Below are positions 15,815 through 23,911 of a DNA stretch of 31,177 bases, piece after piece (position 1 is the first letter of the stretch; each line of letters begins with the position of its first letter). Below the pieces are notes generated by a model. It was given only the letters and a program-made list of their open reading frames with translations, did no database searches and was not told where the DNA came from. Both the position numbers and the translations under genes were made by a program. The stretch is from Nanobdellota archaeon (GTDB lineage: Archaea > Nanobdellota > Nanobdellia > Pacearchaeales > GW2011-AR1), in NCBI GenBank assembly GCA_030689875.1, contig JAUYHR010000047.1, forward strand, positions 1 through 31,177, given 5' to 3'.

Positions 15815-16564
15815 ATGTTAGAGGTCTGGTTATATGCTCTTATTAGCGTCTTAGTTGTTAGTTTGATTTCTTTTGTCGGAATTTTTACATTTTCGTTAAA
15901 AGCAGAGAAACTTCAGAAAGTTCTAATCTATTTTGTTGCTTTTTCCGCCGGCGCTTTATTTGCAGGAGCTTTTTTGCATTTAATTCCTGAAGTTGTTGAA
16001 AAAACTGGTTTTAATTTAAGAATTCCTATTTTTATTTTGGTGGGAATAATTATTTTCTTTATTATAGAAAAAATAGTCTGCTGGAATCACTGCCATATTC
16101 CAATTACAAAAAAACATGTGCACTCGTTCGCAATAATGAATTTAGTTGGAGATATGTTCCATAATTTTTTAGACGGATTAGTGATTGCCGGAAGTTATCT
16201 TGTCAGCATTCCATTGGGAATTACCACGACTCTTGCAGTTGTGTTGCATGAAATCCCCCAGGAAATAAGTGATTTTGGAATTTTAATTTACGGCGGATTT
16301 TCAAAAAGAAAAGCATTATTAATTAATTTTGCAACAGCTTTAACTGCTGTTTTAGGAGCAGTTATTGGATTATTATTATCTGGATTTATTAGCGGGATTG
16401 AATTTATTTTAGTGCCGATTGCAGCCGGTGGATTTATTTATATCGCTGGAAGTGATTTAATTCCTGAATTGCATAAAAACTTTCAACTTAAAAAATCTAT
16501 TTTGCAGTTGATTATATTTGTACTTGGAATTTTAGTTATGGTTGGATTGTTGTTTTTGAAATGA
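15815..16564 (+). CDS. ZIP-family metal transporter
   Basis: 249 residues with about eight transmembrane helices. The ZIP signature pair is intact: HNFLDG (H116, N117, D120) in TM4 and HEIPQE (H145, E146, E150) in TM5, which form the binuclear metal site. A His/Cys-rich loop CWNHCHIPITKKHVH (89-103) lies between TM3 and TM4, the position of the usual metal-sensing loop. It probably imports Zn(II) or related divalent metals; the exact ion cannot be read from the sequence. Confidence 0.93.
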   Translation: MLEVWLYALISVLVVSLISFVGIFTFSLKAEKLQKVLIYFVAFSAGALFAGAFLHLIPEVVEKTGFNLRIPIFILVGIIIFFIIEKIVCWNHCHIPITKKHVHSFAIMNLVGDMFHNFLDGLVIAGSYLVSIPLGITTTLAVVLHEIPQEISDFGILIYGGFSKRKALLINFATALTAVLGAVIGLLLSGFISGIEFILVPIAAGGFIYIAGSDLIPELHKNFQLKKSILQLIIFVLGILVMVGLLFLK

Positions 16565-16620
16565 TTTTTTAATAATTATAAAATGACAACGTTTAAAAGC
16601 ATAACTAATTTATAATAAAA

Positions 16621-17577
16621 ATGGAAAAAAAATTAACTGAAAAATATGGAGATATTCCTCAAATTTATTGCGGACTTAGATCTTATGAAGAATTTTTTAA
16701 CGTTGCTTTAGGGTCTTCTTTTGTAGATTTAAAGGAAGAATCTATAAAAATTATCTCAAAATATGGATTAAAGGATTTACAAAGAGAAAAATTTGAAAAA
16801 ACTGTTGGAAGAACTTTGAAAGCAAAAAAATTGGTTAATCATCTTGAAGGTCTTTTTGGTATTGAAGGAAATGAGTTTAAAGAGCCAAATAAATTATATC
16901 GGACAATGTATGGAAGAAAAAGTAACCCTCAAGGCTTAAAAGCTTTTTCTAGAAATATTTTAATAGGTTTTGAAAGAGAAAAATGGAGATATAAGACCCT
17001 ACTAGGTTTTGTAGAGAATAATATAAATCATGCTTATAAGGACCCTTTAATTGAAAATTATTCTGATTTAAATATAGAATATATAGTAGAATTCAATTCA
17101 GATGAAATAGCCTTAGGCAAATTAGCTTATCAATGTCCCTCTAAAGATTTTTTTAAATGTAAATATAAAGAAAGTGAAGAAAAAAAATTAATTGATATTC
17201 AAAATAAAATAAAACGCCATGAAGAAAAGCATATAATTGATTTTATTATTTCTGGAGATCTGAACGATATTGCCTTTCGCGAATTAAGTGCAGCTTTTTA
17301 TGCAAGTAATGAAATTCATAATGAAATTAAGAGAGATATTTCAAGGGGAAGTCAAGATTATGAAAAAAATTTTGAAGGACCCTGTGCTGCTTTTTTTAAG
17401 GATTATTTTTCTAATTTGAAAAAATTTGAAGAAGAGATTATTTTGACTAAAAAATATCGGGATTTTGAAATTCCTTTGAGTTTTTTAATTCCTCAAATAA
17501 TGCCTTTAGAAGATTTATTACCTGTAGCAAACTCTTTAGTTGAATACTATAAAAATTTGAATAAAATTGTTAACTAA
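16621..17577 (+). CDS. Cytosolic HExxH-motif protein, 318 aa
   Basis: No named family recognised. The sequence KRHEEKHIIDF gives H200-E201-x-x-H204, and RELSAAFYA supplies E221, the spacing of a zincin with a downstream glutamate ligand (the HExxH...ELxA pattern). No signal peptide or membrane segment, so it should act inside the cell. Cysteines C172 and C180 lie 20-30 residues before the motif. The C-terminus is helical. It converges with PolB with a 4-nt overlap. The catalytic role is inferred from the motif only. Confidence 0.65.
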   Translation: MEKKLTEKYGDIPQIYCGLRSYEEFFNVALGSSFVDLKEESIKIISKYGLKDLQREKFEKTVGRTLKAKKLVNHLEGLFGIEGNEFKEPNKLYRTMYGRKSNPQGLKAFSRNILIGFEREKWRYKTLLGFVENNINHAYKDPLIENYSDLNIEYIVEFNSDEIALGKLAYQCPSKDFFKCKYKESEEKKLIDIQNKIKRHEEKHIIDFIISGDLNDIAFRELSAAFYASNEIHNEIKRDISRGSQDYEKNFEGPCAAFFKDYFSNLKKFEEEIILTKKYRDFEIPLSFLIPQIMPLEDLLPVANSLVEYYKNLNKIVN

Positions 17578-20177
17578 AACTCCCCAAGCGTCATTTGTTT
17601 CTTACCATCTACAATTTCTTTTATATTCACATTAAAAACCTGAAAAATATTTTCAACTGCCGGGAGAATTTGATGAGCTAAATAATATTCCATATTATAT
17701 TCTCCTTTTTCATTTGGAAGTTTTACTTTATCTCTAACTAATTTCTTTTTATCTTTTGTTTCTGCAATATAATATTCAACTAAATTTCCTTGACTAATTG
17801 GAATTTCTTGTTCCATCATTTTTTTTGCTGCAATCACATGCGGAGAAATATTTTTGTATTCAGAAATTGGTTTTTTTAATTGCGTTCTTATTATTAATTT
17901 ATCAATATTAATTTCTCTTTGCTTTAGTTTTTTAATTATTTCTTTTAAGGATTCTAATGCTTTTTTTTCATTTCCGTCTTTTAAAATTTGTTTTATGATA
18001 TTGTTCTGGAGCTCGCGCGCCAGAGCGCACCAATCTCTTCTGACTGTTTCAAATCCTCTTATTTTTAATCTTCCCTGCTCGTCAATTAAAGCATATTTTT
18101 TCTTTGCCCCAGCCTCGCCTGTTCGTTTTGAAACCCAAATTCCTCTTTTATAAAAATCTTCTAATTCCAGCTCCATAATTCCAGGAAGTTTTTCATTAAG
18201 TTTTTTTAAAAATTTTAGAGTTTCTTCTTTGCTTTTTTTATTTAATAAAAATCCGACTGAGTCAGTGTCCCCGAAAATAACTTTACAGCCTTCTTTAGCT
18301 ACATTTTCTATTGTTTCTTTGTTGTATTTTCTTACAAAAGCAAGAGTTGACGCAGCCGCCTCAACGCAGTAATACCTTGCTCCAAAAAATCCCAAATATC
18401 CGTAATAAGCATTTGCCAGCAATTTGAAAGCATTGCTTCTTGCTTTAATTTGGTTTCCGGCCAAATTTGTCAAAAAATTTCCTGTTTTTTGTTCCCCTTT
18501 ATTTAATATCGGATTTACAGCGTCGGTTTTTAGTTCTTTAATTTGATTTCCTGTCAAATTTGTCAAAAAATTTCCTGTTTTTTGTTCGTTTGCTTTTAGC
18601 TCTCTTTTATATTTTTTTCTTAATTCAACTATTTCTTTAAGCAGTTCAGGAAAAAATCCGGATTTTTTTGAAAAATAAAATTTTGTTTTTTTTCCATTAA
18701 GTTCTAATTCTGGCGATTCATAGCAATTTTTTTCATTTTTTTCCAGCAGAGTTGATTTTGATAAATTATAATTTACAATAATGCTTGCGTGCATGCTCGT
18801 GAAATCAAAAATTGCCAAATTTTCATACAGCCCCGGAGTCGGCTGGAAAACAAAAGCCCCCTCATATTTTTCTCTTGATTTTCTTTCTGAAATTTCATTA
18901 TACATCGGTCTCTTTTCAGGAATTTCATTGAATTTTTCAAGATGATGAATTATATAATCTTCAACATTTGCAGACATGCCGTTTCGCGATACATTAAATA
19001 TCGGCTCCTGAATAATTTTTGTAAATTCAGACAAGTCAGGCCAGAATTTTTCAAATAATCCGTAAGTTAAAATAGAATCATGCAGATTATATTCGTAATA
19101 TTTTTCCCATTCATCCTGAGCTATTTTTGAAGAATGCTTGTGCTTAAATTCTTTTTTTGAATCTCCAAGAAATTCTTTTGCAACTTCGTTTAATGATAGA
19201 GTTTCAGACTGCATATATTGAGAATAAACGCTTCTTATGAATTTTAAAATATCAATATGAACAATCCCATTGATTTTAGCGATGATGTTTAATCCGTTGC
19301 TGAATTTTGGCTGTGAGCCGTCCAACCCCAAAGATAATTTTACATTAAATTTTTCTGCTCGCGCCTTTAGGTAAGGCAAATCAAATCCATCGGAAAAATA
19401 GCCCACTAAAAAATCAGGAGAGATTTTCTTGACATATTCTACAAATTTTTCCAAGAGTTCAGCTTCATCCTTGACATATTCAACATATTCCAAATCTGTT
19501 TCAATTTCTTTTGGCGATTTATAGGTCAGCACTTTTTTGAAATTATCTGATACTAAAGAAATCATCAAGATTTCTCCTTCGCCAATTTTAAAAGCATCTG
19601 TTTCAATATCATACGCTAAAACCTTTGGTTTGAATTTTTTAGTTTCTGTTTCTCTTATTTTTTCTACTTTTACACAAAAATCAACTTCTAAAACAGAATC
19701 CATTCCTCCAAATTCTTGTGAATTATTAAGCAATTCTCCGTCTATTTCATACCAAGAAAGTGGCTTTAGTTTTTTTTCAATAATATAGTGAGTTATAAAT
19801 CCTAAATCATAACCTCTTCTTTTTTCTATTTCCGGCATTCCAAGTTTATCTGCAATGTCATGCAAGTCTTTGTAATTTGTTGCAAAAACTTTTAGCGCCT
19901 TAACTTTTTTTCCGAGAAAATTTTTTTCGCGAAGTTCAACTTTTTCAACTTCAGTTTTTCTGCCTTTGGTATCTAAACTTATTTTTTCTATTTCTTTGAT
20001 TAAGGAATTAATTTTTGACCGGCTTAATTCATCTTTTAATACTGCCCAGAGATAGACGGGACAGGAGTCAATTATGCAGACGCGTTTTCCATTTTCGTCG
20101 CGTCCGATAATCTTTGCATAGTTCCTTCCTTCAAAATCAAAATAAGAATAATCTATTGGAATGAAATTTAGTTTCAT
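17574..20177 (-). CDS. polB: Family B DNA polymerase
   Basis: 867 residues. Replicative or repair DNA polymerase with 3'-5' exonuclease. Exo I is YDIETD (D190, E192), Exo II GYFSDGFDLPYL and Exo III YNLHDS. Polymerase motif A is DFTSMHASII (D458), motif B is NAFKLLANAYYG (K585, N589) and motif C is FGDTDS (D637, D639); all catalytic residues are intact. The C-terminus ends QMTLGEF, resembling a PIP box. Between the fingers helices (residues about 531-578) there is an inserted duplication, EQKTGNFLTNL-type segments at 531-547 and 562-578, absent from standard PolB, where only some 20 residues separate the two helices. It is downstream of two exported-protein genes with a 45-nt gap. Confidence 0.96.
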   Translation of the reverse strand: MKLNFIPIDYSYFDFEGRNYAKIIGRDENGKRVCIIDSCPVYLWAVLKDELSRSKINSLIKEIEKISLDTKGRKTEVEKVELREKNFLGKKVKALKVFATNYKDLHDIADKLGMPEIEKRRGYDLGFITHYIIEKKLKPLSWYEIDGELLNNSQEFGGMDSVLEVDFCVKVEKIRETETKKFKPKVLAYDIETDAFKIGEGEILMISLVSDNFKKVLTYKSPKEIETDLEYVEYVKDEAELLEKFVEYVKKISPDFLVGYFSDGFDLPYLKARAEKFNVKLSLGLDGSQPKFSNGLNIIAKINGIVHIDILKFIRSVYSQYMQSETLSLNEVAKEFLGDSKKEFKHKHSSKIAQDEWEKYYEYNLHDSILTYGLFEKFWPDLSEFTKIIQEPIFNVSRNGMSANVEDYIIHHLEKFNEIPEKRPMYNEISERKSREKYEGAFVFQPTPGLYENLAIFDFTSMHASIIVNYNLSKSTLLEKNEKNCYESPELELNGKKTKFYFSKKSGFFPELLKEIVELRKKYKRELKANEQKTGNFLTNLTGNQIKELKTDAVNPILNKGEQKTGNFLTNLAGNQIKARSNAFKLLANAYYGYLGFFGARYYCVEAAASTLAFVRKYNKETIENVAKEGCKVIFGDTDSVGFLLNKKSKEETLKFLKKLNEKLPGIMELELEDFYKRGIWVSKRTGEAGAKKKYALIDEQGRLKIRGFETVRRDWCALARELQNNIIKQILKDGNEKKALESLKEIIKKLKQREINIDKLIIRTQLKKPISEYKNISPHVIAAKKMMEQEIPISQGNLVEYYIAETKDKKKLVRDKVKLPNEKGEYNMEYYLAHQILPAVENIFQVFNVNIKEIVDGKKQMTLGEF
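18443..18494. repeat. 52-bp repeat in polB, copy B
   Basis: Matches 18536-18587 at 49 of 52 positions (three changes clustered in 18453-18462). Offset 93 bp = 31 codons, so the frame is kept. It encodes residues 562-578 of PolB. Confidence 0.85.
18536..18587. repeat. 52-bp repeat in polB, copy A
   Basis: First copy in reading order, encoding residues 531-547 of PolB. Within each copy the coding strand also repeats a shorter CAGGAAAT-like element, so the segment itself looks built from smaller repeats. Confidence 0.85.
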
Positions 20178-20222
20178 AATTTATATAAGTGAAATAGGTT
20201 TTTATTGTTTTTTGTTAGTAAA

Positions 20223-20924
20223 TTATTCTAAATAAATTATTTTGTCAAAAAAGTCATTTGATTCAAGAACCGTTTCCATAAGAGGATAGATTTCACCTTC
20301 TAAATAAATTGTTTCTATATTATGCCCCCCTTTTTTTAAAATTTCGGCCATAGTTGAATTTTTTAAAATTATTCTAGCTTTTTTATAAAATGAATCTATA
20401 ATAGAATTTTCTGCTGCATGAAGAGCCCCGACATAAACGATCATTTTAGCGAAAGGATTTTCCTCCAATATTTTTTCTATGTTCTTTGCCATATATGGGT
20501 CTCTATTATTCATTTCTGCAACTATCTCCCCTTCTTCATTTAGTGAATATCCCTCCAACTCTTCATAAATTGTATCTATCGGAACTACTTTGAATCCTTT
20601 TTTGTAAAATTCATAACACATATTTAATTCTATATTAGAAGGACGCCATTTTAAAAAAAGATTTATTATGGAATCTTTTTCTTCTTTATTAGTATAAAAA
20701 TATTTTTGAATGGATTTATCGTACTTTTTTGGAAGTTCAGTTGCAAAATAATTATATCCTTGTTTTTTTAAAGAATCTATTGAATTTATCATAAAATTTT
20801 CCTGTTTTTCAGACTGATGATTTGAATCTCCATAAATTAATATTTTATTTTGGCTGTAGGAATCTTTTATTTTTCCCGTGAGTAAAGCCACTGCAGTTAA
20901 TAAAGTTAATAGTGATTTTTTCAT
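20223..20924 (-). CDS. Exported ChaN/EreA/TraB-superfamily-like protein
   Basis: 233 residues with a signal peptide (about 1-24, ending DSYSQ). The order of motifs matches the Tiki/TraB/ChaN/EreA superfamily: ILIYGDSNHQS near the N-terminus (the GExH position), LKKQGYNYFATELP, a central RDPYMAKNIEKILEE helix, and MIVYVGALHA near the end. Members include haem-binding ChaN, erythromycin esterases and Tiki-type proteases, so the activity cannot be fixed. The usual glutamate of GExH is replaced by D33/S34. It lies 14 nt after the phosphoesterase lipoprotein gene and is probably co-transcribed with it. Confidence 0.65.
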   Translation of the reverse strand: MKKSLLTLLTAVALLTGKIKDSYSQNKILIYGDSNHQSEKQENFMINSIDSLKKQGYNYFATELPKKYDKSIQKYFYTNKEEKDSIINLFLKWRPSNIELNMCYEFYKKGFKVVPIDTIYEELEGYSLNEEGEIVAEMNNRDPYMAKNIEKILEENPFAKMIVYVGALHAAENSIIDSFYKKARIILKNSTMAEILKKGGHNIETIYLEGEIYPLMETVLESNDFFDKIIYLE

Positions 20925-20938
20925 TTTATTTTAAAAAT

Positions 20939-21859
20939 TTATAATTCCTTATATTGAATATCATTATCTTTAATTATTAGTAACGGAGTGTTTACCCCTT
21001 TTTGATTCATATAGCTTGTTATCGAAGCCACATTGAGTGCTACGCCCGATTTATATTTTGCAACATTTCTTCCGCCTTCATGAATGTGACCGTGAACATT
21101 TACTATTTTGTCTAAACTTTTGTTATTCATTATTTTTTCTATTTCCGAATCTCCTACATTGCCTGCCCCATGAACATAATCAATTTTTGAGTTAGATTTT
21201 GGAGGGCTGTGTGTTACAAAGATTGTTGGCTCATTTTGGTTCTGGAATTTTTGTAAAGAATTTAGAGCTTTTTCATAATCTCCTTTTTCTAATAAGAATC
21301 CTTCAGAATCCATAAATCTTGAATCATGATATCCTCCCATCCCTACAATATTAAAATCTTTTAAATCAACAGATTTATTTTTGATATCAAAAACATTTGG
21401 ATAATCTTCTTTAAGTTTGTTAATTGCTTTTTTGTATATGTCTTTTTTTTCATGATTTCCGGGAATTATTAAAACAAGCGCTCCAATTTCAGCATAAGGC
21501 TTAATCCCTGCAATCATTTCCTCAAGATTATTAGTTGAATTGGGATACAAAGGATTTCTTCTTATTGATTCATTTTCATAACAATCTCCGGAGATTATTA
21601 ATACATCAACCTTTTCTTTTTGCAGTTTTTTTGCAGAAACTTGCGCATTTTGAATAGCCCCCTCAATATCGCTCACAACACCTATTTTTATTGTATCATC
21701 TTCTAAAAAAGAACTTTTTGTTTGAATTATTTCCTGAGCATGTATATCATAAGTGCTGTTATTGATTTTCAAAGTTTTTTGTTTTTCACAGCTTCCTAAT
21801 GTATAAACTAATGCGGGAATCATTGCAAATTTTAAAATATTTTTTAATGTTTTTTTCAT
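20939..21859 (-). CDS. Calcineurin-like metallophosphoesterase lipoprotein
   Basis: 306 residues. The signal peptide ends in the lipobox LGSC (C24), so it is probably anchored outside the membrane. Metallophosphoesterase motifs occur in order: GVVSDIEG (D64; the usual His is E66), ISGDCYEN (D92), PGNHEKKD (N135, H136), VTHSPP and NVHGHIHEGG. This superfamily hydrolyses phosphodiesters or phosphomonoesters with a dinuclear metal site. The transcript should be leaderless from TATA at 21881-21888. It heads a two-gene operon with the ChaN/TraB-like gene. Substrate unknown. Confidence 0.85.
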   Translation of the reverse strand: MKKTLKNILKFAMIPALVYTLGSCEKQKTLKINNSTYDIHAQEIIQTKSSFLEDDTIKIGVVSDIEGAIQNAQVSAKKLQKEKVDVLIISGDCYENESIRRNPLYPNSTNNLEEMIAGIKPYAEIGALVLIIPGNHEKKDIYKKAINKLKEDYPNVFDIKNKSVDLKDFNIVGMGGYHDSRFMDSEGFLLEKGDYEKALNSLQKFQNQNEPTIFVTHSPPKSNSKIDYVHGAGNVGDSEIEKIMNNKSLDKIVNVHGHIHEGGRNVAKYKSGVALNVASITSYMNQKGVNTPLLIIKDNDIQYKEL

Positions 21860-21880
21860 AACTTAATTACACCTTTGATA

Positions 21881-21942
21881 TTTATAAATCTTCCCATTGC
21901 GTAACTACTTTAAAAGAACATCAATATGGAAAGATTTAAATA
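21881..21942. promoter_or_regulatory. Divergent TATA boxes
   Basis: Minus-strand TTTATAAA at 21881-21888, about 26 nt from the phosphoesterase ATG (21859), and plus-strand TTTAAATA at 21935-21942, about 26 nt from ATG 21964. Both transcripts should be leaderless. Confidence 0.55.
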
Positions 21943-21963
21943 TCTCTATTTCCTGTTTTTAAC

Positions 21964-22359
21964 ATGCGCAATAACTTAAAAAAACAAACTCAAAATTACA
22001 ATTCAGATATTGAATTAACTGGTAATGGAAATCTTGATTATGGTCATGTTCTTGCTGAAAGGCTTTTGAGAGAATCAAAACAACAGCAAGGAAATTTGGA
22101 AAAAAGAATTGATTTAGAAAAAGATATTAAATTTATCAAAGCAATTAAAAATTCTGGGACGAATATTGAGGATTATTTTTCTGACAGAGAAGTCAAACAA
22201 AAAATACTCATAAAAAATAAGGATTATTCCGGATTAAAAGGCAAAAATGGAAGATTCCTTTCTTGGACAGATTGTTCGGATTACCAGGTTGGAAGCGCTC
22301 TTGCAAATGATTATTATTCTGCTTTGAATAAAATAAAAAAATATATGGAGAGAAATTGA
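21964..22359 (+). CDS. Hypothetical protein, paralogue 1 of a tandem pair
   Basis: 131 residues, no family recognised. Residues from about 49 on align with the next gene's product: LEKDIKFIKAIK / LENEIEFIKAIK, then a (D)DRxxKxxx pattern, a C-S-D pair and DYYSALNKIKKYM / DYYFAKNKIKKGM. The N-terminal 45 residues are polar and not shared. Soluble, mostly helical. The pair looks like an ancient tandem duplication. Confidence 0.6.
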   Translation: MRNNLKKQTQNYNSDIELTGNGNLDYGHVLAERLLRESKQQQGNLEKRIDLEKDIKFIKAIKNSGTNIEDYFSDREVKQKILIKNKDYSGLKGKNGRFLSWTDCSDYQVGSALANDYYSALNKIKKYMERN

Positions 22360-22361
22360 AA

Positions 22362-22685
22362 ATGACAATAATAAAAAATTTGTACCCTAAGGAATACCCC
22401 AAGGAGGGGCATAAAGGGCATGAAGAAAAAAAAATTAAATTAGAAAATGAAATTGAATTTATTAAAGCAATTAAAATTTCAAAAGTAAGTGTGGACAATA
22501 TTTTTGATGATAGAGCGATAAAGGAAAATCTATTAAGAGATTATAAAAGATATAATAAATTAAATAGCTTTGTAAAATATAAAAAAATTTTTGAGTATTG
22601 TTCTGACGCCAGACTTGGCTTGGCTTTTAAAAAGGATTATTATTTTGCAAAAAACAAAATTAAGAAGGGTATGTGTGGGAGTTGA
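22362..22685 (+). CDS. Hypothetical protein, paralogue 2 of a tandem pair
   Basis: 107 residues from ATG 22362; a TTG two codons earlier (22356) is the alternative and would overlap the preceding gene. Homologous to the preceding product over about 80 residues, with a different N-terminus rich in Lys, Glu and His. It begins 2 nt after the upstream stop, so the two are co-transcribed. Function unknown. Confidence 0.55.
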   Translation: MTIIKNLYPKEYPKEGHKGHEEKKIKLENEIEFIKAIKISKVSVDNIFDDRAIKENLLRDYKRYNKLNSFVKYKKIFEYCSDARLGLAFKKDYYFAKNKIKKGMCGS

Positions 22686-22697
22686 AATGGGATTAAC

Positions 22698-22712
22698 AAA
22701 AATTATATAAAT
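22698..22712 (+). promoter_or_regulatory. TATA box of methionine aminopeptidase gene
   Basis: AAAATTATATAAATC is centred about 27 nt ahead of ATG 22733. It decides the start: the upstream TTG at 22721 would be too close, and the internal ATG at 22841 too far. Confidence 0.5.
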
Positions 22713-22732
22713 CTTCTTTCTTGCAATTATTC

Positions 22733-23767
22733 ATGACAGAAAAACAATACGGGGGTGCAACAGGCAGAAATTCAGAAGGAAGTTCAATAAAAAAATCTGT
22801 TCAAAATCCAATCTCTACTCAAAAAACAAAAACTTCTAAAATGGAAAAAGAAAATTCAAAATCAAATCAAACAGACAAACAAAAAATTCTCAAGGCAGGA
22901 AAAATAGCGGGTGAAGTTAAAGAATATGCAAAAACAATTATAAAAAAAGGGATGCCTCTTTTGGAAATAGCAGAAAAAATTGAAAACAAAATAATTGAGC
23001 TTGGAGGAAAGCCCGCCTTTCCTGTAAACACTTCAATAAATGAAATTGCCGCTCATTACACTCCGAGCGCAAACGATTCTTCAATTGCTCACGGATTATT
23101 AAAAGTGGATTTAGGAGTTCATATTGACGGCTGGATAGCAGATACTGCAATATCTTTTGATTTAGAAAACTTGGGAGAAAATAAAAAATTAATTCAGGCA
23201 AGCAAAGATGCTTTAGAAAATGCAATAGAACTTGTTTCTAAAAAAATTGGGAAAAAAGAAATCCTGACAACAGGAGAAATGGGGGAAAAAATTCAGGAAA
23301 CAATTGAATCCAAAGGATTCTTGCCGATAATAAACCTTTCAGGACATCAAATTGAGCAATACAATCTCCATGCGGGATTAACAATTCCAAATATAGATAA
23401 CAAATCCACAGAAATAATTTCGCCTGGGCTTTATGCTATTGAACCATTTGTAACTGACGGCAATGGAAAAATCAGAGACGGAAAACCTTCCGGGATTTAT
23501 ATGCTGACAAATCCAAAAACTCCGAGAACGCCAATCGCAAGAGAAGTTTTAGAATATATTGGTGAGGAATATCAAACTCTTCCTTTTTGCTCTCGCTGGC
23601 TTGTAAAAAAATTTGGAATGAAAACTATGTTTGCATTAAAACAACTTGAAGAAAATGGAAGTTTGCATCAATTTCCGCAATTAGTTGAATCTTCAAATTC
23701 AAAAGTTGCCCAAACAGAACATACAATTTTAATAACAGAAAAAGGAGTTGAAGTTACAACAAAATAA
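22733..23767 (+). CDS. map: Type 2 methionine aminopeptidase
   Basis: 344 residues from ATG 22733. It removes the initiator methionine from nascent proteins. The pita-bread fold's five metal ligands are present: D126 and D137 (VDLGVHIDGWIAD), H205 (LSGHQI), E237 (YAIEPF) and E329 (TEHTI). The catalytic core begins near residue 50 (KILKAGKIAGEVKEYA); the first 50 residues are a Ser/Lys/Thr-rich extension not found in typical 295-residue archaeal enzymes, and ATG 22841 would give a shorter product. The last 18 codons are echoed by a diverged relic copy at 23841-23897. Confidence 0.93.
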   Translation: MTEKQYGGATGRNSEGSSIKKSVQNPISTQKTKTSKMEKENSKSNQTDKQKILKAGKIAGEVKEYAKTIIKKGMPLLEIAEKIENKIIELGGKPAFPVNTSINEIAAHYTPSANDSSIAHGLLKVDLGVHIDGWIADTAISFDLENLGENKKLIQASKDALENAIELVSKKIGKKEILTTGEMGEKIQETIESKGFLPIINLSGHQIEQYNLHAGLTIPNIDNKSTEIISPGLYAIEPFVTDGNGKIRDGKPSGIYMLTNPKTPRTPIAREVLEYIGEEYQTLPFCSRWLVKKFGMKTMFALKQLEENGSLHQFPQLVESSNSKVAQTEHTILITEKGVEVTTK

Positions 23768-23840
23768 AGTATGTTTGTTCCCGAAGGGCGACATTCATTC
23801 ATAGGAGTATGAGAAAATTTATTTATAAATTTTCACTTAG
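23768..23840. other. Spacer between the two copies of the metAP gene tail
   Basis: It holds CCCGAAGGGCGAC (23780-23792), a short hairpin with GAA loop echoing CCCGAAGG and GAGCGAC in the island after herA, and a 22-bp palindrome at 23813-23834. An in-frame TAG (23838-23840) lies directly before the relic tail. No gene seen. Confidence 0.6.
23813..23834 (+). terminator. Perfect 10-bp palindrome downstream of metAP
   Basis: GAAAATTTAT-TT-ATAAATTTTC, a 10-bp inverted repeat with a 2-nt centre. It could be an RNA hairpin at the end of the metAP transcript, a protein-binding site, or part of the inserted spacer. Archaeal terminators are usually simple U-tracts, so the terminator reading is weak. 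Confidence 0.3.
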
Positions 23841-23897
23841 ACAGAACATACAATTTTAATTGATGAAGGAAAAGTTGTGGTTACGACAAAAGACTAA
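23841..23897 (+). pseudogene. Relic second copy of the metAP gene 3' end
   Basis: In frame it reads TEHTILIDEGKVVVTTKD and then TAA, a fully plausible methionine aminopeptidase C-terminus, alongside the real gene's TEHTILITEKGVEVTTK. The first 19 bases (23841-23859) are identical to 23714-23732; the rest is diverged at the DNA level but conserved in meaning. It is cut off from any reading frame by TAG at 23838-23840. Confidence 0.8.
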
Positions 23898-23911
23898 ATT
23901 ATGAAATTATT

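Noticed and set aside
22401..22422. Shine-Dalgarno (AAGGAGG) with downstream ATG inside the second paralogue
   Set aside because: That ATG is out of frame with the coding sequence and opens only a short frame of no interest.
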